Origin: JAJPHW01 sp963771505
GTDB lineage: Bacteria; Acidobacteriota; Terriglobia; Terriglobales; Acidobacteriaceae
Direction: 5' to 3'
Assembly (NCBI GenBank): GCA_963771505.1
Contig: CAVYTO010000001.1
Coordinates: 682,001 to 746,000, forward strand
DNA: 64,000 nucleotides
Shown here: in pieces, positions 1 to 7,604 of the stretch
Layout of the letters: every line of letters starts with the position of its first letter
Position numbering within the stretch: the stretch's first letter is position 1
Made by a program: the position numbers and the translations under genes
Notes under the pieces: model-generated
The model's input: the letters and a program-made list of their open reading frames with translations, nothing else
Database searches by the model: none
Told to the model about the DNA's origin: nothing

Positions 1-579
1 CAGCTTGAGCGTTTCGCCGATGTCGCCAAGAAGCATGTTGGCATGTTGCACTTCTTTCAGTGTCGTTCCGTATGCTTTCGCGATCGCATCTTCGACCAGA
101 CTCTCTTTCAAGCCGATGCGCAGCTCCCCGGTCACGATCTTGATCAGATATTTCGCCTCGAGTGGAGTGACGTGCGAAAGCAATTCGAAAAGTATCTGGC
201 GTTTCGCGGCGGGACCACGCGCGGCGGCGAGCGACCGAAACAGAGACTCGACGTCGCGCAACGTAAGAGTTCGCGAACTGCTGATCGCCGGCAGAATTTC
301 TTCGGCGGCCGCGCCCACGTCTCCGTGGCGACGGTAGGCGGTGGATGTCGCGGCTTCATCTCCACCGGAAATTTCAGATACCACGCGCCAAAGCAGAGTC
401 CCGCCCACCTGGAGGGTCGTCTCCTCAAACACCGGGAAGGGCCGACCTGAGAAAAAAACTGCCGCGATGGGCGCATCGGGCGGCGCGCAACAGTTGAAAT
501 AGTCGGCGACGATCGCGATTTTCTCCAGCTTTTTGGTCGTCTTTCCGACTTTGTCGCAGGTTTCGGCGAAGCTTTTCAT
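1..579 (-). CDS. ATP-dependent DNA ligase, N-terminal part (runs off window)
   Basis: Reading the minus strand from ATG at 579 gives 193 codons with no stop before the window edge. The product resembles the N-terminal, all-helical DNA-binding domain of ATP-dependent DNA ligases: it starts MKSFAETCDKVGKTTKKLEK and later has FELLSHVTPLEAKYLIKIVT and GELRIGLKESLVEDAIAKA, typical of this domain in archaeal/bacterial ligases. The adenylation domain with its KxDG lysine lies outside the window. It should seal nicks, perhaps in repair. It is divergent from the DUF1385 gene, with about 120 bp between. The family call rests on the N-domain alone. Confidence 0.75.
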   Translation of the reverse strand, partial: MKSFAETCDKVGKTTKKLEKIAIVADYFNCCAPPDAPIAAVFFSGRPFPVFEETTLQVGGTLLWRVVSEISGGDEAATSTAYRRHGDVGAAAEEILPAISSSRTLTLRDVESLFRSLAAARGPAAKRQILFELLSHVTPLEAKYLIKIVTGELRIGLKESLVEDAIAKAYGTTLKEVQHANMLLGDIGETLKL

Positions 580-699
580 GTTATCGACGCGTCGCAACTA
601 ACTTACTTTCAACCACTTCCCATTCCATCTCTGGCTGCAGAAAGCCTATGGTAACCTTACTTGTTGGCACTTCTTCCCCGCTAAGGTCATCTAACTCCT

Positions 700-1701
700 A
701 TGCGCTGGCTTCGAACTTGGTTGCGTTTTTTTCTGACAGTTCAACTCTTGCCTGCGCTCGAAGGCGGCGAAGAGACGCTGGTTGGCGGTCAAGCCGTTCT
801 CGAGGGAGTTATGATGCGGTCGCCGCATGCGTGGGCGATCTCATGCAGAAAATCGTCCGGCGAAATTTCGACACATAGCGAAACCATCGAGAGGCCGTCC
901 GAAAAACACAAGTGGATGGGGTTGCCGGTCATTCGCGGAATCATGACGCTGGGTTACGCGATGAAGCTGGGTTACCGCGCCTTGCAATACTCGACGAACG
1001 TGATGCTGGGAGAGTTGCAGCCGGAACAGCCCGAAGGTGAGAAGGCGAAGAAGAAATTTGAAATCGGCGGGTGGGTGGGAACGGCGAACGTGATTTTTTC
1101 CGTCGGCTTCTTCATCTTTATGTACAAGTACCTTCCGCTGGTTGCGGCCACAGAGATTAAGAAATTCAATCCGGCGCTGGGCGGCCAGATCATGTTCAAT
1201 CTGGTGGACGGCGTCGTCAGGCTTCTGTTGTTTCTCCTTTTTATATGGGGATTGTCTTTGATGAAAGACATCCGCCGAGTGTACGAATATCACGGTGCGG
1301 AACATAAGACAGTTTTCGCCTTCGAAAATGGCGACCCGCTGGAGACGACATCGGTGCAGAAGTATCCGACATTCCATCCCCGATGCGGCACCAGTTTCCT
1401 GATGACCGTGATGCTGATTTCCATCCTGGTATATATGGCGATTCCGGTGACGACCTTCTGGGCACGCTTTGCGGTGCGCATTGCCTTGCTGCCGCTAATC
1501 GTTGGCGGATCGTACGAGATCATCCGCTACGCCGCCAAGCATCGTGGATCGCTGTTCGCGATGATGACGGCACCCGGCCTTTGGCTGCAACGAATCACCA
1601 CGCAGCCCCCTTCCGATGAGCAGGCCCAGTGCGCGATCATCGCCCTCGACCACGCCATGGCGTTGGAGAAAGAGCGCGGCGGGGAATTGGTAATCGCTTA
1701 G
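700..1701 (+). CDS. DUF1385 family membrane protein (YqhQ-like)
   Basis: The 333-residue product carries the DUF1385 hallmark GGQAVLEGVMMRSP near residue 28, a central hydrophobic block (residues ~130-185) and further membrane segments near residues 235-275. The HGAEHK motif around residue 200 and the later HPRCGTSF motif are conserved in the family and suggest metal binding, but the biochemical role is unknown. The gene precedes prfA, the usual neighbourhood in acidobacteria and Firmicutes, but here a four-helix-bundle gene separates the two. The ATG at 700 is the most upstream plausible start; its ribosome-binding site is weak. Confidence 0.85.
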   Translation: MRWLRTWLRFFLTVQLLPALEGGEETLVGGQAVLEGVMMRSPHAWAISCRKSSGEISTHSETIERPSEKHKWMGLPVIRGIMTLGYAMKLGYRALQYSTNVMLGELQPEQPEGEKAKKKFEIGGWVGTANVIFSVGFFIFMYKYLPLVAATEIKKFNPALGGQIMFNLVDGVVRLLLFLLFIWGLSLMKDIRRVYEYHGAEHKTVFAFENGDPLETTSVQKYPTFHPRCGTSFLMTVMLISILVYMAIPVTTFWARFAVRIALLPLIVGGSYEIIRYAAKHRGSLFAMMTAPGLWLQRITTQPPSDEQAQCAIIALDHAMALEKERGGELVIA

Positions 1702-1716
1702 TTAGGTCGTTGGCCT

Positions 1717-2090
1717 GTTGTCGTTGGTCGTTAGGCCCAGGCAAGCTGCAACGCGTGGCAGTCGATCAACTCACGGCCGACTTCTCGAAGCTAAGAAGCC
1801 TACGGACTCGTCCAGCGGATGCGGCGTGCTGCGGTCTCGGTGCCCAGCAACATTGCTGAGGGCAAAGGACACAGATCGGACAAGGAGTTTTCGCATTTTC
1901 TGTTTCATGCGAGAGGTTCGCTTCTTGAGCTGCAAACTCAGGTCCTTTTAGCCAGTGAATTACACTACATAGAGGAGCTGGAGTTGTCTCTGCTGGTAGC
2001 CATAGACAGCGTGGGACGCAGTTTGAACGCTCTGATCAACTCGCTTGGAAGCAAGCGTCCGGCAGCGTAGAGCGAGCGGCCAACGACAAC
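1717..2090. repeat. Inverted repeat bracketing the four-helix-bundle gene
   Basis: The 13-mer GTTGTCGTTGGTC at 1717-1729 is matched in inverted orientation by GGCCAACGACAAC at 2078-2090 (one mismatch). Both copies lie just outside the S23-like reading frame and inside the DUF1385-prfA gap. The left copy continues with further TCGTTGG/GGTCGTT iterations at 1705-1733. The arrangement makes a large stem enclosing the small gene, recalling intervening sequences in 23S rRNA, which are also stem-bounded and code for this protein family. Mobility is inference. Confidence 0.6.
1819..2070 (+). CDS. Four-helix-bundle (23S rRNA IVP / S23-like) protein, N-terminally truncated
   Basis: The 83-residue frame begins at MRRAAVSVPSNIAEG, the signature that normally sits about 35-40 residues into S23/IVP family proteins, and continues through the last helices (EFSHFLFHARGSLLELQTQV). 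Codons for YGLVQR occur in frame just upstream, but a TAA at 1792-1794 closes the frame; the expected first helix is only visible as NAWQ-like codons in another frame at ~1756. The gene therefore looks frameshifted or truncated. Family members lie in rRNA intervening sequences or beside mobile elements; their function is not settled. Inverted repeats flank this copy. Confidence 0.65.
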   Translation: MRRAAVSVPSNIAEGKGHRSDKEFSHFLFHARGSLLELQTQVLLASELHYIEELELSLLVAIDSVGRSLNALINSLGSKRPAA

Positions 2091-2109
2091 CGGCGAACAA
2101 CCGATAATT

Positions 2110-3189
<1,080 letters not shown>

Positions 3190-5091
3190 TTACAGAATCA
3201 CTCGCGCATCGCCTTCTCTGCGAGTAACCCGTTCGCGATCGAGAAATTCCAATAGCGGGATCGCATACTTCCGGCTGACGCCGGTCATGTCTTTGAAGCG
3301 CGCGACATCGATGCGCGGCGACTTCGCTTTTTCGGCAAGAAGCTGTTTGCGCAGCGCCGTCAGCGCCGCATGATGGAAAACCAATTCGTCTGACACTTTT
3401 ATCAGCGTTCGGTCCCGCAGCAGAAGCGTAACCAGTTTTTGTGCACGAACCTTATCGACCTTCAGTCCGGCCAGAACATCTTTTAAGGCAGGGACTTTAA
3501 GTCCCGCGGCAGCGAACGCCTGTTCGATGATTTGTTTCGACTCCGACTCTTCGTCTTTCATCAACACGCCGCGACCGGGGATGCGAACAAATTCACCAAC
3601 AGCTTCCAGTTTCTTGACGCGCAACGTCGCCGCCATAACCAGCGCGAAAATCGGCGGCTGAATTCTAAGAGACTCGCGCAAAGCTTCTTTGTTAATTCCG
3701 CTAACCAGCGGATTTTCACGATGAAACTTCGTGACCGTCTCAATCGCCGCTGTAGAAAAATCTGCCGCGACTTTCGAGTCGACAAACAGGTCTTCGGCGC
3801 GGACGATTTCTCCGTCGCGCAATGCGCTCTTCAACTGATCTTCAATCTTTGCGGCGCGACAACCAGTTTCGGCAACGGCCCGGGCGAGCGTCAGACCTTG
3901 ATTCTTCGTCCTACCGATGCGAGCTTTCAGGATGCAGAATGGCTCCGCGCCTTGCAGGCTCATCAGAAATTCTTCGCGATTCTTTGGCGGCATTTTCGCC
4001 AGCGGCAGCGCATCGACGACCATCCCTCCGCCAATCGTCGTCAGCGGCGAGAATTGCCGTACGATGAAGCGGTCGCCGGGCAGCAAAAGCGCCGGGTCGG
4101 CCAGTCGCAGTCGCGCCAACCCGCATTCGCCGGGCCTGAGTTCGGTCGCTCCATAGAGTTTCACACCAGCAACAGTTTCAAAAGTGTAGGCGTGGAAGTG
4201 AACGCGGGCACGGTCTTTCAGCGCCTTGGCGGAAGGCAGCAGCGTCAAGGACACGTCGACGATTGAAGTCGCAATCAGCGTGTTCGCTGGAGCGAGCGAC
4301 ATTCCCCGCGAAAGCTCGTCCACGCTGGCGTTGCTGAGGTTGAGCGCCGTTCTTTCCCCGGCAACGGATCGCTCAACCGGGCTGCCATACACTTGAATTC
4401 CGCGCACTCGAACTCGCTTGCCGGACGGAAAAACTTCCAACTCCTCTTCTTTTGCAATCGCACCTGAAACGAGCGTTCCCGTGACCACTGCGCCGAATCC
4501 CTTCATCGTGAATACGCGGTCTACGGGAAGCCGCGCCAACGCGTCCACGTCGCGGGAAGGCATTGCCGACGCGGCTGAAATCAATTCGCGTTTCAGTTCA
4601 TCCAGTCCAGCGCCGGTTTTGGCGCTCACGGCGACGATGGGCGAATGTTGCGCATCCAGGAATGATCCGCGAAGAAATTCGGCGACTTCCATGCGCACAA
4701 CTTCGAGCGTTTCGCCGCCAACCGAATCGGATTTCGTGAGGACCGTGATGCCGCGGCTGATGCCAAGCATGCGGCAGATGTCAAAATGTTCGCGCGTTTG
4801 CGGCTTGATGCCTTCGTCCGCAGCAACTATGAGGAGAACCAGGTCGATGCCGCCAATCCCTGCGAGCATGTTGCGCACGAATCGTTCGTGCCCGGGGACG
4901 TCGACAAAGCCAAAGCGAATCGTCTCGCTGCTGGGCGAAGGCAGTTCGAGATGAGCGAAGCCGATATCGATGGTGATGCCGCGGCGCTTTTCTTCTTCGA
5001 GGCGGTCGGCGTCAATTCCAGTAAGCGCTTTGACCAGCGCAGTCTTGCCGTGGTCGATGTGCCCTGCGGTGCCGACGATGACCGGCTTCAT
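3190..5091 (-). CDS. selB: Selenocysteine-specific elongation factor SelB
   Basis: GTPase that delivers selenocysteyl-tRNA to UGA codons carrying a SECIS element. The 633-residue product has the P-loop GTAGHIDHGKT (residues 7-17), switch II DVPGHERF (~65-72), a TKSD guanine-specificity motif, EF-Tu-like domains II and III, and a C-terminal winged-helix array that contacts SECIS RNA. Length and order match bacterial SelB. No selA, selD or tRNA-Sec gene is visible in the window, so partners must lie elsewhere. It converges with prfA. Confidence 0.95.
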   Translation of the reverse strand: MKPVIVGTAGHIDHGKTALVKALTGIDADRLEEEKRRGITIDIGFAHLELPSPSSETIRFGFVDVPGHERFVRNMLAGIGGIDLVLLIVAADEGIKPQTREHFDICRMLGISRGITVLTKSDSVGGETLEVVRMEVAEFLRGSFLDAQHSPIVAVSAKTGAGLDELKRELISAASAMPSRDVDALARLPVDRVFTMKGFGAVVTGTLVSGAIAKEEELEVFPSGKRVRVRGIQVYGSPVERSVAGERTALNLSNASVDELSRGMSLAPANTLIATSIVDVSLTLLPSAKALKDRARVHFHAYTFETVAGVKLYGATELRPGECGLARLRLADPALLLPGDRFIVRQFSPLTTIGGGMVVDALPLAKMPPKNREEFLMSLQGAEPFCILKARIGRTKNQGLTLARAVAETGCRAAKIEDQLKSALRDGEIVRAEDLFVDSKVAADFSTAAIETVTKFHRENPLVSGINKEALRESLRIQPPIFALVMAATLRVKKLEAVGEFVRIPGRGVLMKDEESESKQIIEQAFAAAGLKVPALKDVLAGLKVDKVRAQKLVTLLLRDRTLIKVSDELVFHHAALTALRKQLLAEKAKSPRIDVARFKDMTGVSRKYAIPLLEFLDRERVTRREGDARVIL

Positions 5092-5418
5092 GCGGAGGAT
5101 CCCGGCTCAACGGCGCCGCGTCGACAGGGAAAGGCACGAAGGCGCGCATTCATTTCCGTTATCATTACGATCGTGTTCAATCAGTATAGAGCCGCGGTCT
5201 GGACGGCAATCGTGGCGATGGCCGCAGGCCAATTGCTAATGGCGGAAACCGGAAAGAAGTCTTTGACGCGTAAATTTTCCGGATTCCCTTTTCGTGGAAT
5301 GTGGAGATAACGAGAAGGCTCGCGATGTGCTCAACAAGGGACATAGGCGCGCCACGCGCCATCTTCCGCGTAAGAAACCTGGCGGGCTTTCTAAGTAGAC
5401 GCTGCGCTCGCTCGTGGA
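5092..5418. other. Intergenic stretch without recognised gene
   Basis: Between the selB start and the mog stop. Short frames here (for example one of 61 codons on the minus strand) show no recognisable motif, start signal or conserved composition. The segment presumably holds the selB promoter; no clear -35/-10 pair or terminator was seen. Confidence 0.4.
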
Positions 5419-5931
5419 TCAGGAGACCTGCGGTGCCGCGTGTTCCGTTTTCCCGGCAAGCAAATCAAGCATGTGCGGAATCATCTCAATGACAAAACCC
5501 AACGATTCCACCGCGCCTTTCGGGCTGCCCGGCAGGTTCAGTACAAGCGTTTCTCCCCGAATGCCGCACACGGCGCGGCTCAGCACGGCAAACTTTCTCT
5601 TCTTGACGCCTTCCGCGCGGATATATTCGCTGATGCCTTCAACCACGCGGTCGCATATCGCCAGCGTTGCTTCAGGAGTGACATCGCGCGGGGCGATTCC
5701 GGTGCCGCCGGTGGTGACGACCAGCCGCACCTCCGCACTGAGCCGGACGATCTCCGATTGAATGGCCGTCTTATCGTCAGGGACGACAGTGGCCGATTCC
5801 ACCAGGAAGGAATTTGCGTTGAGAAGATCGACGACCGCAGGGCCCGAGACATCCGCACGTTCGCCGCGAAAAGAAGAATCGCTTACCGTGATCACGGCAG
5901 CGGTCAGGCGTTCAGGAATCGAGGAGGACAT
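5419..5931 (-). CDS. mog: Molybdopterin adenylyltransferase (Mog/MoaB family)
   Basis: Adenylates molybdopterin before molybdate insertion in molybdenum-cofactor synthesis. The 170-residue protein has the MogA/MoaB fold signature TTGGTGIAPRD at residues 73-83 and the C-terminal NLPGSPKG motif at 132-139, both binding the pterin-AMP. Its start overlaps the end of the upstream response-regulator gene by 20 bp, so the two are probably translationally coupled and belong to one operon begun by moaC. MoaB-type and Mog-type proteins are hard to separate by sequence alone. Confidence 0.88.
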   Translation of the reverse strand: MSSSIPERLTAAVITVSDSSFRGERADVSGPAVVDLLNANSFLVESATVVPDDKTAIQSEIVRLSAEVRLVVTTGGTGIAPRDVTPEATLAICDRVVEGISEYIRAEGVKKRKFAVLSRAVCGIRGETLVLNLPGSPKGAVESLGFVIEMIPHMLDLLAGKTEHAAPQVS

Positions 5932-6703
5932 CCTCTTCTTCCTCTTTGCTTACCCTATCGGACGGAGCTTCCCCGCCAGCAGCGTTATTGGATTCATCCA
6001 GCAAGCGCAAGCCTTCCATCAGAAGGCCTTGCGTGTTGAGTTCCGTCGTCCGCTCCGCGCTTTTGCCGTCGAAGTTCATTTCGAAATTTCCATCGGTCCA
6101 GCGCAAAACTTTAAACACGGCCGGGTCGCCGATCAGGTCGCCATATTTCGCATGCGTAACCTGCCCATCGACAAAATACATCTGGCACTTGTCGCCTTTA
6201 TTGGTAAAGGTAAGCGAACAGCTCTTGCGACCCATCTCCAGCGATTGGACGAGGTCAATCACGTTCATCTGTAGCAAGCTGCCGCGGAGCACTCCGTCAG
6301 ACGGCGCGGCCTTCGTCATCTTCTCGAGTGAAATTCGGTCAATCAACCGCTTGATGCGCTGCGTGGCTTCTTTGAGGAAAAAAGGCTTTTCCACGAAATC
6401 GTCGATCGGCGGATCGAGCGAATTCAGCTTCTCCACAATGTCCGATTTTGTGGCCAGCAAAATCACCGACACCGCCGCGGTCGCGGACCGCGACTTCAGC
6501 TTCTCCATCAACTGGCGGCCATCCATGCCGGGCATGCGATAGTCGCTCACCAGCACATCCGGAGGATCGTCGATAGCTTTCAGCAACGCGTCGGCGGAAT
6601 CGCCAGTTGTCACCACCTGCGCCATGGGCGCGAGCGCGCCTTGCAGCAGCCCCAGAATCATCGGATTGTCGTCAACCAGCAATATTTTAACGTTCTGTGC
6701 CAT
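5912..6703 (-). CDS. Response regulator: receiver domain plus PATAN/DUF4388 domain
   Basis: The 263-residue product starts with a CheY-like receiver (residues 1-125): acidic pair DD at 11-12, phosphoacceptor Asp54 in VSDYRMPG, and the conserved Lys in LLATKSD. Residues ~135-235 form a PATAN/DUF4388 domain (LRGSLLQMNVIDLVQSLEM and later YFVDGQVTHAKYGDLIG), found in acidobacterial and deltaproteobacterial signalling proteins. There is no DNA-binding output. The C-terminus is acidic (KEEEEDV). It lies four bases after moaC and overlaps mog, so it is embedded in a cofactor operon, which is unusual. Its partner kinase is not in the window. Confidence 0.85.
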   Translation of the reverse strand: MAQNVKILLVDDNPMILGLLQGALAPMAQVVTTGDSADALLKAIDDPPDVLVSDYRMPGMDGRQLMEKLKSRSATAAVSVILLATKSDIVEKLNSLDPPIDDFVEKPFFLKEATQRIKRLIDRISLEKMTKAAPSDGVLRGSLLQMNVIDLVQSLEMGRKSCSLTFTNKGDKCQMYFVDGQVTHAKYGDLIGDPAVFKVLRWTDGNFEMNFDGKSAERTTELNTQGLLMEGLRLLDESNNAAGGEAPSDRVSKEEEEDVLLDS

Positions 6704-6707
6704 TGCG

Positions 6708-7181
6708 CTAGGTTTTCTTCCGGCGATAGTCGCCGCTTTTGCCGCCCGACTTCCGCTCGAGCCTCACTTCGCGAATCTCAATCCCTTTATCGAGGGCCTT
6801 GCACATATCGTACACCGTGAGGGCGGCGACGCTGGCGGCAACGAGCGCCTCCATTTCCACTCCGGTCGCTGCGGTGGTCGACACGCTGGAAGAGATTGCG
6901 ACCCCGTCTTTGCGCAGCTTCAGCGTTAAGTCCACATGTGACAACGGCAGCGGGTGGCACATGGGAATCAGATCGGCGGTGCGCTTCGCCGCCATGATCC
7001 CCGCCAGCCGAGCGACTTCCAGCGGATCGCCTTTCGGATTTTTCGGCAGCGCCTTAACCACCGCAGGTTTCAAAGCGACAAATGCACTGGCTTCAGCCGT
7101 CCGCTTGCTGCCGGATTTCGCGGAAACGTCCACCATGCGGGCGCGTCCGGCCGAGTCGTAATGAGAAAGAGTTCGCGGCAT
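6708..7181 (-). CDS. moaC: Cyclic pyranopterin monophosphate synthase MoaC
   Basis: Second step of molybdenum-cofactor synthesis, converting 3',8-cyclo-dihydro-GTP to cyclic pyranopterin monophosphate. The 157-residue product has the family motifs KRTADLIPMCHPLPLSHV (with the active-site Lys and His), GVEMEALVA and YDMCKALDKG containing the conserved Asp and Lys. It opens an operon with the receiver-PATAN regulator and mog. The C-terminus is Lys/Arg rich. The upstream 420 bp separate it from the divergent TonB receptor. Confidence 0.94.
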   Translation of the reverse strand: MPRTLSHYDSAGRARMVDVSAKSGSKRTAEASAFVALKPAVVKALPKNPKGDPLEVARLAGIMAAKRTADLIPMCHPLPLSHVDLTLKLRKDGVAISSSVSTTAATGVEMEALVAASVAALTVYDMCKALDKGIEIREVRLERKSGGKSGDYRRKKT

Positions 7182-7604
7182 GAGGAAACAGCCATCGTAC
7201 TAGATGCCGCCGCCTTCCCTGCTCAACGTACACAAGAAAAATGGGCGTAGTGCTTTACCCTGGGAATGATCGCCGGCATAACACCGCCGGGGTCAGCCAG
7301 AGGAAACAAAGCCCGGCCCTTGATCTCTGGAAACACTGCCAGGCGCGAGGAGCGGACACGGTGATCCCGTCAACCCTATGTCGAAGCTGGAGCATGACCA
7401 CTCTCTCCGCTCAACTCAAGGAGCCTTAAGCGAAGCTTAAATTCGCAGCATAAACCGGATAAATTTATTTCTTGCCGCAGAACGTTTGTCATCGTCCGTT
7501 CACGATAACTCCTTAACCTTCGATCATCGATCGCACGGAACGACGAGCATTTGCCTTGTCGTCCGATCGCTCATCAATCTGCAATCGAAGCGCGAAGGAG
7601 CCCT
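7182..7604. promoter_or_regulatory. Long divergent intergenic region, probable structured leader
   Basis: About 420 bp between moaC (leftward) and the TonB receptor (rightward). Visible structure: CCGGC/GCCGG hairpin at ~7270-7290 and a CCAGAG...CTCTGG stem at ~7298-7332 enclosing a purine-rich loop. This could be an untranslated leader for either gene. I compared it by eye with cobalamin, Moco, TPP, SAM and SAH riboswitch cores and found no convincing match. The receptor's ribosome-binding site AAGGAG lies at 7595-7600. Confidence 0.35.

Noticed and set aside
7240..7430. Moco, cobalamin or SAH riboswitch before moaC or the TonB receptor
   Set aside because: Short lookalikes (GAGGAGCG, GCCAGGC) occur, but the order and pairing of conserved elements do not match any of these classes by eye.
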